Shown: positions 1 to 7,576, numbered from the stretch's first letter. The stretch is DNA of 64,000 bases from Candidatus Obscuribacterales bacterium (GCA_021732085.1 JAKFVQ010000002.1:1-64000); one strand, 5' to 3'. The notes: a model not told the origin generated them from the sequence alone. Numbers and translations are program-made.

Positions 1-412
1 GGGACGATGCGGCGGCGGGGGAGCTGGTGTCCGCGGGGCTAGAGCTTGGGATTGCTGCAGACCTTGTCATTGGTGGCGACGTCGGGACCGCGGATGGGGA
101 TGGAGAGGGATTGCTCCCCCGCGTACAAGACCAGAGGAGAAGCGCACAAGTAACTATCATCGCAAGGAGAGAAACCTGGCGCCAAGCCAACGAAGGCCCA
201 GCCTTTAGAGAGTTTTCGATTGGGACAGCGACGTTCACGTCTTTAACTTTGGTCCGGTGCGGGTATTCAGCGATTTAATCTTAGCCGACGAAACCTTTTT
301 CCAAGCATTGTGTAATGAGATTCAGAAGCGATTGAGATAACTGAGCAATCGCTGAAATCACAGATGTTACCTATCTCATCCCTGGAACTGAAGGAAAAAT
401 TGGAGAAAGATC
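1..412. other. Left edge, no confident gene; possible 3' end of an upstream gene and a hairpin
   Basis: The first ~130 bases are clearly more GC-rich than the rest. A plus-strand frame is open from the left edge (position 3) to a stop ending at 278, with a GTG at 27, but its translation has no recognisable domain and composition shifts halfway through, so it may be the tail of an upstream gene or chance. At 327-353 an 8-bp inverted repeat (AGCGATTG ... CAATCGCT, 11-base loop) forms a hairpin upstream of the next gene. No T-run follows it, so a terminator role is uncertain. Confidence 0.3.
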
Positions 413-997
413 ATGAAATTTGGAAAGAAAGGCAAGATAAGCGCCGCCGTAGCACTGCTTTCGATCGCGGCAATTGCTGGTCATATACAGCCGACTATTG
501 CGGGCACACCCAGCGGTGCTCCTTTAGTCGACAAAGAATTCGAGAGCGCGCTACGAAAGTTCGTAAGCAAGCGCTTCTTTAACCGGATTGAGGCAAGCCC
601 CGAGCAGCGCGAAAAAATATCCAAAATCATGGCCGATACACAAGAGCAAACTCGTCCTGATCGCGAACAACTCAGGCAAGGAGTTCTGGAACTTTCAAGC
701 ATGATGAGCAATGAAAAAACAAACGATGAAGAGATCAAAAAGCGAGTCAACGATCTGCGCGCGTTAAAACAAAAAATCGGCGATCAGCGGCTCACGGCAG
801 CTCTTCAGGTTCGCCATATACTAACAGCAGAACAAAGACAAAAGATTCACAATCGAATTTCAGAGTTTATAACAGGAGGCATGAGCCCCCGCAAGTTAGG
901 CATGATGCATAAGCATCTAAGTTTGCTCAGCCAAACAGAAAACACAGTGGAGGATGCAGATACGGTGCTTGCGCCGAAAGCATCCGGAGCCTTTTAA
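413..997 (+). CDS. Secreted LTXXQ-motif (Spy/CpxP/ZraP-like) periplasmic protein
   Basis: 194 aa. An N-terminal signal peptide is visible (basic MKFGKKGK, hydrophobic AAVALLSIAAIAG, possible cleavage after TIAG). The mature part is charged and helical, and near residue 140 carries LTAEQRQKI, matching the LTXXQ motif of Spy/CpxP/CnrX-type periplasmic stress proteins and metal sensors; a related SPEQREKI stretch lies near residue 63. The start at 413 follows a GGAG-containing Shine-Dalgarno. It precedes an ECF sigma factor and a zinc-finger anti-sigma factor on the same strand. In CnrYXH-like systems such a protein feeds an envelope or metal signal into the sigma switch; that role here is inferred from order only. 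No clear metal-binding His cluster is visible. Confidence 0.75.
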   Translation: MKFGKKGKISAAVALLSIAAIAGHIQPTIAGTPSGAPLVDKEFESALRKFVSKRFFNRIEASPEQREKISKIMADTQEQTRPDREQLRQGVLELSSMMSNEKTNDEEIKKRVNDLRALKQKIGDQRLTAALQVRHILTAEQRQKIHNRISEFITGGMSPRKLGMMHKHLSLLSQTENTVEDADTVLAPKASGAF

Positions 998-1051
998 GGG
1001 GAGAGAGCCCGGGCCGGGCGAGGGGCAAACCTCGTCCGGTTCCCCTGTTTT
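998..1051 (+). terminator. Strong GC-rich hairpin followed by TGTTTT
   Basis: Inner arms CCGGGCGAGG (1014-1023) and CCTCGTCCGG (1030-1039) enclose a 6-base loop, with outer GGGG (998-1001) pairing CCCC (1042-1045), then TGTTTT. It sits directly after the LTXXQ gene stop and about 18 bases before the sigma factor start. It could be an intrinsic terminator or an attenuator that uncouples the two genes. Seen in sequence; function inferred. Confidence 0.6.
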
Positions 1052-1069
1052 GCAACTGGAGAATCATCA

Positions 1070-1744
1070 ATGGCTTTGTTAAACTTTGGAATTCAATGGA
1101 CGATCAAGATTGAAAAGGACTTCAATCTGAAATCGCTGCTGATTGGAGATGAGCGTTTGACCCTGCGGGACCTTGAAGCAGCCAATGACCAGAAGCTGGT
1201 TTCGCTCACCCTTACGGGAAGCCAGAAAGCTTTTGAGATCCTTCTTCGCCGTTATCAAAAGCTTGTTTACAACGTTATTTTTCAGATGGTTCAAAATCAT
1301 GAAGCAGCCGCAGATCTCACTCAAGAAACATTTTTAAGAACGTATAAAGGACTTCCTACATTCAGAGGTAATGCAGCGTTCAAACCATGGCTGCTGAAGA
1401 TTGCATCCAACACAACACTAAACTATATCCGTGACAACAAAGGCAGGGCAGCGGCTTCTCTCGATGAGATTCTGGACGAAAATCCTCTGGCAGAGCCGTC
1501 AAGCAAAGAGCAATTGGAGGAACAAGTTGAGCTGCACATTTCTCAGGCAAATCTAGCCGAAGCAATAGCGTTATTGCCCCTGCGGCAAAGGCAAATATTC
1601 GTGCTGCGCTATCAACATGATTTACCTTACGCAGACATTGCAAGCATCACAGACGAAACGGAAAGCAGCATAAAATCGCTACTTTTCCGCATAAGAGAAA
1701 AGCTACGAAAATCGTTGGTGGAAAAGGAGGGCGTAAGAGAATAG
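1070..1744 (+). CDS. ECF-family RNA polymerase sigma factor
   Basis: 224 aa. Residues ~52-121 form the sigma-70 region 2 (core-binding and -10 recognition): AFEILLRRYQKLVYNVI, DLTQETFLRTY, then FKPWLLKIASNTTLNYIRD. After an acidic linker, residues ~165-215 form region 4 with a helix-turn-helix (LPLRQRQIFVLRY, LPYADIASITDETESSIKSL). Region 3 is absent, as usual for ECF factors. About 50 extra N-terminal residues precede region 2, so a later start is possible, but the ATG at 1070 has a GGAG Shine-Dalgarno. A zinc-binding anti-sigma factor gene follows, so activity is probably controlled by protein sequestration. Family assignment is firm; the regulon is unknown. Confidence 0.95.
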   Translation: MALLNFGIQWTIKIEKDFNLKSLLIGDERLTLRDLEAANDQKLVSLTLTGSQKAFEILLRRYQKLVYNVIFQMVQNHEAAADLTQETFLRTYKGLPTFRGNAAFKPWLLKIASNTTLNYIRDNKGRAAASLDEILDENPLAEPSSKEQLEEQVELHISQANLAEAIALLPLRQRQIFVLRYQHDLPYADIASITDETESSIKSLLFRIREKLRKSLVEKEGVRE

Positions 1745-1790
1745 CGGTAAAAATCTCAAAGGAAGACAGAGCAGAATTTAGAAAAGAGTG

Positions 1791-1952
1791 ATGATGTGGA
1801 GAATGAGAGCGATTTACCAGCGCAAGATGCGCCACGGCAGAATTCTTCAGGAGCATCCGGAGCTTTTAAGCAGAATCCGGCTGGACATTCGAAGCGTCTA
1901 TAATGTACTAACTGGGTGGATGAATCATGGAAAGGCAAGAAGAAAAATTTGA
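1791..1952 (+). CDS. Possible small basic ORF between sigma and anti-sigma genes
   Basis: 53 codons starting ATG ATG TGG at 1791 and ending TGA at 1952, overlapping the first 26 bases of the anti-sigma gene. The product is basic with a plausible helical stretch (EHPELLSRIRLDIRSVYNVL). It fills most of the 183-base gap between sigma and anti-sigma genes. The Shine-Dalgarno is weak (GAAAAGAG). It could be a small regulator, a translational coupling leader, or chance. No family is recognised. Confidence 0.35.
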   Translation: MMWRMRAIYQRKMRHGRILQEHPELLSRIRLDIRSVYNVLTGWMNHGKARRKI

Positions 1953-2349
1953 TTGTAATTCTTTTCGCGACTTGTACGCGCGAAAAGAGCTTGGTGGCAC
2001 CATCAGTGATGCAGACAGTGCAAGAGGTAGTGAACATGTTAGTACTTGCGTTGCCTGCAGCAGTTATGCCAAACAGCATGAGATGATTATTCACACAATG
2101 TCCAGCTTGCCGCAATTTGATGTCTCGGAGAAACTAACCCAGAGCATTCTCCAAGCAGTGCAAGTAGAAGGACAATCAAGAACAACAGATTTACTGCTAC
2201 CGATCGGGTCAGCAGCAGCACTTGTGTTTTTTGCATTGGTTCCATTTGATTCTATACAAGGGTGGCTTTCCTGGGGAATGGGACTGATTGGACTATGTGG
2301 ATTACAAGTCTTGCTGAAATCAGCGGAAAGGTCAGAGAGCGCGAGTTGA
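1927..2349 (+). CDS. Zinc-finger (ZAS-type) anti-sigma factor, membrane anchored
   Basis: 140 aa. The N-terminal cytoplasmic part has the ZAS signature H-x3-C-x2-C at His37, Cys41, Cys44 (HVSTCVAC), typical of anti-sigma factors that bind ECF sigma factors. The C-terminal half is hydrophobic with two likely membrane segments (LLLPIGSAAALVFFALVPF and LSWGMGLIGLCGLQVLL). It lies just downstream of the ECF sigma gene, its presumed partner. Its stop TGA overlaps the ATG of the next gene (TGATG at 2347-2351), so the two are translationally coupled. Assignment is by motif, topology and context. Confidence 0.85.
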   Translation: MERQEEKFDCNSFRDLYARKELGGTISDADSARGSEHVSTCVACSSYAKQHEMIIHTMSSLPQFDVSEKLTQSILQAVQVEGQSRTTDLLLPIGSAAALVFFALVPFDSIQGWLSWGMGLIGLCGLQVLLKSAERSESAS

Positions 2350-3275
2350 TGTTCAACGCACTAAAGCGCCAGGCAGTTTTGATGTCCATGCTCGGACTGG
2401 CATCAGTATCCACTTGCGCCATGGTTTATGCGCAAGATAAGCCCGAAAGCAAAAGTCCAAGCGCCTCATCCAGTCCAACAGATCAAACAACTAAGACAGA
2501 CAGCTCGGGTAATTCAGGCAAGAGCGAAGCTTCAAGCAAGAACGGAGAATATTCAAGCGATCAAGTGAGGCAATCAAATCACGGGCAAGAAAACGCGAAA
2601 GAAGAATTCAACAAGACGCTCTTTTATGCGTTCCTCGAAGAAGATCCCAGTGCACCAAATGGGCCAGTTTACGAATATCTGAAAGACAAACCATTCATTA
2701 GCGATGTCATTGTTCCACGAAACGCCATGGAACGAAAATTTCGCCCGATGATGCAATGGCGTTCTTGGGCGGAAAGACCACAGCCAATTGTTCCAGCGAC
2801 ACTTTTCATTGGCTTGCTCAGCTTCGTCTGCTCATGGCTCATGCCGCAAAAGATGAAAGAGTGCGCAAAGGAATGCCGAAGCAAGTTCTGGAAGTGTTTT
2901 GGAACTGGCGCCTTAGTTGCGGTTATTTGGACTATTCTGACAAGATCAATCTTCCTAACAGAGATCGGATGGCCGCTTGGCGTGCTACTAAACGCCTTAT
3001 TTCAAGCAGCAATGCTGACAGGCTTTAGTGTCGCGGTCTTTCTTCTAGGCAATTCTCTCAATGCAATTTTGAGAATCCATCGTTTGCCTCTGCTGGACAA
3101 TAAACCGAATCACCAACTGATTGCGGATCTAATCGTTGGCAGCCTTGCCGCAGCCCTTATCTTACAGATTCCGGACTTCGATGATATTCCAAGAATAGGT
3201 TCACGCCTGCTGGCACTGTTTGCAGTCCTGGGAATGGGCTCACTTTATCGCATTCATAAGAACTCGAATTATTAG
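2349..3275 (+). CDS. Membrane protein of unknown function coupled to the anti-sigma factor
   Basis: 308 aa from the ATG at 2349, which shares its A with the anti-sigma stop codon; a longer frame from 2262 exists but would overlap the anti-sigma gene heavily. A signal peptide or membrane segment (AVLMSMLGLASVSTCAMVYA) precedes a Ser/Lys/Asp-rich linker (residues ~30-80), then a soluble stretch, then about five hydrophobic segments from residue ~145 to the end. No domain is recognised. Coupling to the anti-sigma factor suggests a membrane partner in the same signalling unit, for instance a stabiliser or site-1 type regulator, but no protease motif is seen. Confidence 0.75.
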   Translation: MFNALKRQAVLMSMLGLASVSTCAMVYAQDKPESKSPSASSSPTDQTTKTDSSGNSGKSEASSKNGEYSSDQVRQSNHGQENAKEEFNKTLFYAFLEEDPSAPNGPVYEYLKDKPFISDVIVPRNAMERKFRPMMQWRSWAERPQPIVPATLFIGLLSFVCSWLMPQKMKECAKECRSKFWKCFGTGALVAVIWTILTRSIFLTEIGWPLGVLLNALFQAAMLTGFSVAVFLLGNSLNAILRIHRLPLLDNKPNHQLIADLIVGSLAAALILQIPDFDDIPRIGSRLLALFAVLGMGSLYRIHKNSNY

Positions 3276-3321
3276 TCACGCTAGCACAGTGGACAGTGGA
3301 CGCTCCGGCAATTCGATGCTT

Positions 3322-3397
3322 AGCTCAACGCGGATGCACAAGCTCAACGGGGATGCACAAGCTCAACGGGGATGCACAAGCTCAACGCGGATGCACA
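3322..3397. repeat. 19-bp tandem repeat, four copies
   Basis: Four contiguous copies of AGCTCAACGSGGATGCACA (S = C in copies 1 and 4, G in copies 2 and 3) lie between the membrane protein gene and the lipoprotein gene. The outer and inner pairs are identical, suggesting a recent duplication. A 19-bp period does not keep reading frame. It may be a slippage-prone spacer or protein-binding array; nothing shows which. Confidence 0.9.
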
Positions 3398-3503
3398 AGA
3401 ATACTTTGACAACGACAATTCATTCACTATAAGTCCGCCTCTGTTGTACTATAACCATTGACCAGCGCCTGATGTAAAGCGCAGGTGCGTATGGAGTAGC
3501 GCA

Positions 3504-4412
3504 ATGAGAATTTCAAGAATAAATCCTGTGACTTGCACAATGATGGCAGTGGGACTGAGCATTTCTTTGAGCGCCTGTGGCGGCGGAGATAGCGCTCCAA
3601 AGAATGAGTTGGACATAGGATTTCACAGCAAAGCCCCAGAGAGCATTCAAATTGGCACCAATGGCCTGGCGAATTACAACGGGAAAACGAAAGAGAGCCT
3701 CTTTCAAATGAGAACAAAAGCAGCAAATGCTCAGTCAAATTTGTTGAAGGCACCATATGCACCAAATCCGAGCGTTTTCCAAATCGATGACAAGGGCAGC
3801 TGGTGGTCTCTCAAGGGATTCTTGTTCCGCGATGCTGCCGACAAAATTGACGGACCTTCAAGAGAAAGCGCATTCTTTGGAAATCCATATCTGCTGGTCT
3901 GCCCTGAATGGTATGCAGATCCTATCTCCCGAGCTCAAGCGCGTTTTCCGAAACAAAGCGATTTTGCAAATGTATTCCCGACATATTTGCCGCCAGCAAG
4001 CATCAAGATTTTCCCAAAGGAGCAACGGGAAGAACTCGTGTACAACATCATGCCGCACTACAACATGATTAAGTCCATGTCTGCTGGAAATTGGCCTATA
4101 TCCAACATCGCTTTCAATCTCAACGCATACAACGCAAGAGATTTCGGATTCAATTATGTGTACGTTGATGCAAGCAAGAGCAAAAACTTACAGAGGTACT
4201 CTTCAGAGGTGAAGCCAATCGGACAATCCCTTTCGACAAGCAAAGCCTGTGCCCCCGTCTGCAACGATCTCACAGGTTCGGCCGATGATCTTGTCGGTTT
4301 AAAGTTAAAGGACGTGCCCGCACAATGCCATGTTTTGCTTTGGAAAGAAAAACCATCCTCCTACGTGGTACCGGCTGACATGACGGTGGATATCATCGTT
4401 AACGGTGGATAA
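3504..4412 (+). CDS. Lipoprotein of unknown function
   Basis: 302 aa. The N-terminus is a lipoprotein signal: a hydrophobic stretch ending in the lipobox LSAC with Cys25, followed by GGG, so the mature protein is predicted to be lipid-anchored. The rest is soluble and rich in Asn, Ser and aromatic residues, with four later cysteines (LLVCPEWY, KACAPVC, AQCHVLL) that could form disulfides outside the cytoplasm. No family is recognised. The stop at 4412 is two bases before the ATG of a PII-like gene, implying co-translation. The 19-bp repeat array lies upstream. Confidence 0.8.
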   Translation: MRISRINPVTCTMMAVGLSISLSACGGGDSAPKNELDIGFHSKAPESIQIGTNGLANYNGKTKESLFQMRTKAANAQSNLLKAPYAPNPSVFQIDDKGSWWSLKGFLFRDAADKIDGPSRESAFFGNPYLLVCPEWYADPISRAQARFPKQSDFANVFPTYLPPASIKIFPKEQREELVYNIMPHYNMIKSMSAGNWPISNIAFNLNAYNARDFGFNYVYVDASKSKNLQRYSSEVKPIGQSLSTSKACAPVCNDLTGSADDLVGLKLKDVPAQCHVLLWKEKPSSYVVPADMTVDIIVNGG

Positions 4413-4414
4413 TA

Positions 4415-4711
4415 ATGAAATTGATTACTGCAATCATACAGCCGGACATTTTCGACAAGGTCTGTACGGCACTTATGAAAGCCCAGGTTGGAGGGCTCAC
4501 TGTCAGCGACGTGCGTGGATACGGTCAGGAAGATCTAGAGAGCGACTGGGATCTCAGCGGCTATCTCACAGCTAAATTGCGACTCGATATTGCACTAGCA
4601 GATGATCGTTGCGAAGAAGTTGTTGCATTGATCAAGCAGATGGCCGAGACAGGAAATGTCGGAGATGGTGTCATCTTCGTTTCGGTGCTGGAAGAATTCA
4701 TCCGAATATAG
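4415..4711 (+). CDS. Divergent PII-like signalling protein
   Basis: 98 aa. It follows the PII (GlnB/GlnK) pattern from the first residue (MKLITAIIQP; VSDVRGYG; TGNVGDGVIFVSVLEEFIRI). PII proteins are trimeric sensors of ATP/ADP and 2-oxoglutarate. Several hallmarks are altered: the T-loop is about four residues shorter and lacks the usual uridylylated Tyr context, Lys of the DGK motif that contacts ATP phosphates is Val, and the C-terminal RTGE tail is missing. It is therefore probably a PII-fold protein with changed ligand or partner. It is coupled to a lipoprotein gene, not to amtB or glnA. Confidence 0.8.
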   Translation: MKLITAIIQPDIFDKVCTALMKAQVGGLTVSDVRGYGQEDLESDWDLSGYLTAKLRLDIALADDRCEEVVALIKQMAETGNVGDGVIFVSVLEEFIRI

Positions 4712-4791
4712 CGCCAGTGCTAATTGTTCAACCGCCCCGAGCGATGGTACCAAGCCGGGATTGTTGCAAGTCCAGATTGCTTCGGTCAGGA

Positions 4792-6039
4792 TTAATTATC
4801 TAGCTCTCGAGGGGGGCGACGTCCGCTTGTACGAGTGCGAACTTCAGTACTCGTATTGGTGAATTCCGTCACCAACTTCGTCTTTGTAGAGATGCCTAGC
4901 TTCTCTGCGTGAGCCTTAATTACAAGCACCAACGAGCGTTCAAGGTAAGCTTGCACTTCCATTCCTGACTGGGCAGCAATATCCTCAGCAAGTTCAACAA
5001 AACGCTGATTGATGCTCAGATGAACATTAGCATCGCGCTGCTTTTTATCGGTGCCACCACCGCGACGGAAATCATCTCCACCACGTCGGCCACCACCACG
5101 ATCATCACGCGAACTTGTTTGCCTTCCACCGGTGTAGGTAGTTCTCACACGGCGCTTCGGTGTCTCTTCTTCAGAAGAATCTCCACCGAATTCATTTTCA
5201 GCATCCTGTCTTGGACGACGGAAGGTTTCTTCGCCACCTGATTCTTCGGAATTAAATCGTCTTCTCGGGCGATCTGCATAACTTCGCGACTCACCCTGCT
5301 CGCGACGTCCTCCGCGTTGATCGTCGCCTTGAAACTCGCGTTTCTTGCCATAACGATCATCGGATTGGGGACGGCGTCTGCTGTCGTCATATTTGCGTTC
5401 ACGTCCAGCAGCCGAATTGCTTCTTGCCCCACCCCGAGAGCCCTGATCTTCAGGACGGCGCGGTCGTCTTCCCTCAGATGATTCACCTTCTGGACGACGA
5501 GGTCTTCTGCCCTCAGATGATTCGCCTTCCGGCCTGCGCGGTCTTCTGCCTTCGCCTGATTCACCTTCCGGCCTGCGAGGTCTTCTGCCTTCGGATGATT
5601 CGCCTTCCGGTCTGCGCGGTCTTCTGCCTTCGCCTGATTCATCATCAGAGCGCCAAGGACGATCATCAGATCCTGTGCGTGCTCTTCCTGCTCCTCCACC
5701 GGCTCTGCTCTTGTATCCGCCCCCGGTACGCGGTTTTCCAGCACCGCCACCACCATAACGAGATCGGCTCCCGCCGCCGGAACCGCCAGCGCTGCTGCCG
5801 CCGGTACGAGTTCTGCTTCCACCACCGCCAGCGCTACTGCCACCGGATCGGCTTCTGCTGCCACCACCGCTTCCACCAGCCCTAGGTCTGCCAGTACCAC
5901 CGCCAGCTCGCGGTTTGCCACCGCCACCACCGGCACTGCGTTTGCGATCCCCACCCGGCTTACCTGGTTTACCTGCTCGGCGCGGCCCAGGAGTGTCAGA
6001 ATCGGACGCCTGCCGTTCTGTGTTATTCGAAGTTTTCAT
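4792..6039 (-). CDS. Arg/Gly-rich, largely disordered protein with conserved helical C-terminus
   Basis: 415 aa. The ATG at 6039 has an AAGGAG Shine-Dalgarno seven bases upstream. Residues ~1-130 are Gly/Ser/Arg low complexity (RGG/SRSR-like), residues ~134-198 are five 13-residue repeats around SGEGRRPRRPEGE, and residues ~200-335 are charged and disordered. Only residues ~338-390 look folded (LSINQRFVELAEDIAAQSG, EVQAYLERSLVLVIKAHAEK). RGG-rich regions often bind RNA or drive phase separation; that is inference. The clean frame through so long a repeat region, while the other frames give only biased shadows, supports real coding. It is convergent with the PII-like gene. Confidence 0.8.
   Translation of the reverse strand: MKTSNNTERQASDSDTPGPRRAGKPGKPGGDRKRSAGGGGGKPRAGGGTGRPRAGGSGGGSRSRSGGSSAGGGGSRTRTGGSSAGGSGGGSRSRYGGGGAGKPRTGGGYKSRAGGGAGRARTGSDDRPWRSDDESGEGRRPRRPEGESSEGRRPRRPEGESGEGRRPRRPEGESSEGRRPRRPEGESSEGRRPRRPEDQGSRGGARSNSAAGRERKYDDSRRRPQSDDRYGKKREFQGDDQRGGRREQGESRSYADRPRRRFNSEESGGEETFRRPRQDAENEFGGDSSEEETPKRRVRTTYTGGRQTSSRDDRGGGRRGGDDFRRGGGTDKKQRDANVHLSINQRFVELAEDIAAQSGMEVQAYLERSLVLVIKAHAEKLGISTKTKLVTEFTNTSTEVRTRTSGRRPPRELDN
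5443..5637 (-). repeat. 39-bp in-frame tandem repeats (5 units, 13 aa each)
   Basis: Five imperfect 39-bp units inside the Arg/Gly-rich gene encode SGEGRRPRRPEGE or SSEGRRPRRPEGE. Being a multiple of three, copy-number change keeps frame, so the repeat length may vary between strains. Confidence 0.9.
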
Positions 6040-6108
6040 TATTGCTCCTTGAAGGAACCTAGCCGGTTGCTAAGCTGAGTTGAACGTACAGTCTAATGCA
6101 TCACTTGC

Positions 6109-6420
6109 TTATGTGTTCTGAGCATCTCGACATTCCTGAAGAATTCTTTCGTAAAGTTTCAGAACCCGAGCCGCTAAGGGTCGATCGAGGAGCGTGCCTG
6201 CGACCTTTTCGAGCACATCCTCTTCACGGTGAAGATCCTGCACTGGTAAACCGGCTCTGCTCTTTAAGTTACCTAACTCTACAGCGATCTCCAGCCTGTG
6301 CAAAAGCAAGCTGCTGATCTGCTCATCTAAACAATCAATTTGTTCTCTCAATTGCAGGATGCGCTCGGAACTTTCATTACACTCGGATTGATTCAAATTC
6401 TCGTACCGCAGTGGTGGCAA
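6109..6420 (-). CDS. Chorismate mutase (AroQ-type)
   Basis: 103 aa, the usual size of a monofunctional AroQ domain. Chorismate mutase converts chorismate to prephenate, the first step toward Phe and Tyr. The AroQ pattern is visible: LREQIDCLDEQISSLLLHRL (helix 1 with active-site Arg), AVELGNLKSRAGLPVQDLHRE (Lys and Arg/Glu positions of helix 2), and LKLYERILQECRDAQ (helix 3, the usual Ile-Met/Gln active-site region). An in-frame stop lies just upstream, and the only far-upstream start is a TTG at 6420; a second TTG at codon 9 is an alternative, so the N-terminus is uncertain. It is divergent from the following region and downstream of no obvious aromatic operon. Confidence 0.8.
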   Translation of the reverse strand: MPPLRYENLNQSECNESSERILQLREQIDCLDEQISSLLLHRLEIAVELGNLKSRAGLPVQDLHREEDVLEKVAGTLLDRPLAARVLKLYERILQECRDAQNT

Positions 6421-6707
6421 TATATTGACTTATCAGCACAAGTATAATGGAATAGGTGGCAGGAAAATCGATGCCTCAGAGCTCTTCGCTTGTCCGTTCA
6501 TAGCGAAGGTGGGGCAGACACAGCGAGGCGGCAGCATCCTCTTCCGGTGGCGAAAAAATGAGCGAAGACATGCTGGACCACAATTTAGATGTTTTGAGCG
6601 CAGCCGCTTAGCTGCTATTCAGGAACTTGTCGCACATATCGATGTCAACAATCTAAGCTAGATGCTTGCTGAGGTTGCCGACGATGTACTCCATGGAGAA
6701 AAGCGAT
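6421..6707 (+). other. Intergenic stretch with a TATAAT box; doubtful 78-codon ORF
   Basis: A perfect TATAAT lies at 6443-6448; a TTGACT at 6425-6430 is only 12 bases away, too close for a standard -35. A frame 6425-6661 is open but its only start is the TTG inside that TTGACT and the product matches nothing, so it is not called as a gene. The stretch is likely the promoter and 5' leader of the universal stress protein gene. Confidence 0.35.
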
Positions 6708-7160
6708 ATGAAAGTCATGCTCGCACTTGATGATTCCCATCATTCAGCAGCAGCGCTTGAGAATGTTATGAACCGTCCATGGCCGAGCGGCACCGAATTC
6801 CTCATACTGACTGTCGTCGAGCCCTTTCACCCTGACTATGCAGGCTGGGATTCAGCAGCGGTGGGTGACGCAGTGCAGTACGGTCATAAACTGGAAGAAC
6901 ATGCAAGAGAATACGCCGCCCAATCAGCCAGGCAACTGTCAGACAGGTTTGGAATGGATAAAGTACAGGCAGAAACGAAGGAAGGCCGGATAAAAGAAAC
7001 CATCATTCAGACGGCCATAGACTGGCACGCAGACCTCATTGTAATGGGATCACATGGTAGGTCTGGACTGGAAAAGTTTCTGCTCGGCAGTGTTTCACAA
7101 GCTGTCGTTGCTCATGCCCCGTGCTCGGTTGAAATAGTCAAGAAACGCCGCGAACACTAG
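6708..7160 (+). CDS. Universal stress protein (UspA family)
   Basis: 150 aa from the ATG at 6708, chosen because GGAG lies ten bases upstream and because the family normally begins with a beta strand like MKVMLALDDS. Single Usp domain: N-terminal LALDDS with the nucleotide-contact Asp, and the C-terminal ATP-binding pattern G-x2-G-x9-G-S visible in MGSHGRSGLEKFLLGSVSQ, followed by HAPCSV. Such proteins bind ATP and help survive starvation or oxidative stress as dimers in the cytoplasm. It stands alone, with a small membrane peptide gene convergent behind it. Confidence 0.92.
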   Translation: MKVMLALDDSHHSAAALENVMNRPWPSGTEFLILTVVEPFHPDYAGWDSAAVGDAVQYGHKLEEHAREYAAQSARQLSDRFGMDKVQAETKEGRIKETIIQTAIDWHADLIVMGSHGRSGLEKFLLGSVSQAVVAHAPCSVEIVKKRREH

Positions 7161-7205
7161 GTTTCACGGCGTCGACCTCGTTAGCATGTTCGCTACGTTG
7201 AACGG

Positions 7206-7337
7206 TTATTTGTCTTCGAATTGTTCAGATTTAGTGGCATCGTAAAACACGGCTTTGGCACCCAGGCCAAGCAGAGCAACGACCCAAATTCCCATCAAAA
7301 ACACTAGCCAGTAGGGGCTTCCCACAGTTTCTGACAT
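7206..7337 (-). CDS. 43-aa single-pass membrane peptide
   Basis: ATG at 7337 with GGAG six bases upstream, stop TAA at 7206. The peptide begins MSETVGSPYWLVFL, continues with a hydrophobic helix (GIWVVALLGLGAKAV) and ends in a charged tail. Size and shape recall small accessory subunits of membrane complexes (for example the short subunits of cytochrome oxidases), but no family is identified. Its start lies inside the end of the upstream 90-codon ORF, suggesting coupling. The strong Shine-Dalgarno plus membrane helix make it likely to be real. Confidence 0.65.
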   Translation of the reverse strand: MSETVGSPYWLVFLMGIWVVALLGLGAKAVFYDATKSEQFEDK

Positions 7338-7576
7338 AAAAACTCCAAATTGCCGACAGCAACCATTACATTATAGGGTTCTTCCCCAAGTTCTGGCATG
7401 TCAATCAAGGTTTGTTTAGCTGGCCCGAACCTTTGAATGAACTCATCTTCGCTGCCCAAAATCCAAGCGCGACAATCTAATCCAGATCTGCAGGGCTCCG
7501 GGGCACCGTCAACTGTTCGCCTGGAAAGAGGATTTACTAGCCGGAGACTTTGTAAGGGCAAAAAACTTCGGATCAT
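7304..7576 (-). CDS. Hypothetical protein downstream of the TonB-like gene
   Basis: 90 codons, ATG at 7576 nine bases after the TonB-like gene stop, so possibly translated by coupling. The C-terminal two thirds read like protein (AWILGSEDEFIQRF, TLIDMPELGEEPYNVMVAV), while the N-terminus is basic and less convincing. No family recognised. The end overlaps the 43-aa membrane peptide by 34 bases. Confidence 0.45.
   Translation of the reverse strand: MIRSFLPLQSLRLVNPLSRRTVDGAPEPCRSGLDCRAWILGSEDEFIQRFGPAKQTLIDMPELGEEPYNVMVAVGNLEFLCQKLWEAPTG

Noticed and set aside
5145-5954. Second minus-strand and plus-strand frames in the Arg/Gly-rich gene
   Set aside because: Composition-driven shadows of the repeat-rich gene; their products are runs of Ala/Glu/Leu or Cys with no structure.
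6425-6661. 78-codon ORF upstream of the universal stress protein
   Set aside because: Only start is a TTG overlapping a promoter-like hexamer; no domain and no Shine-Dalgarno.
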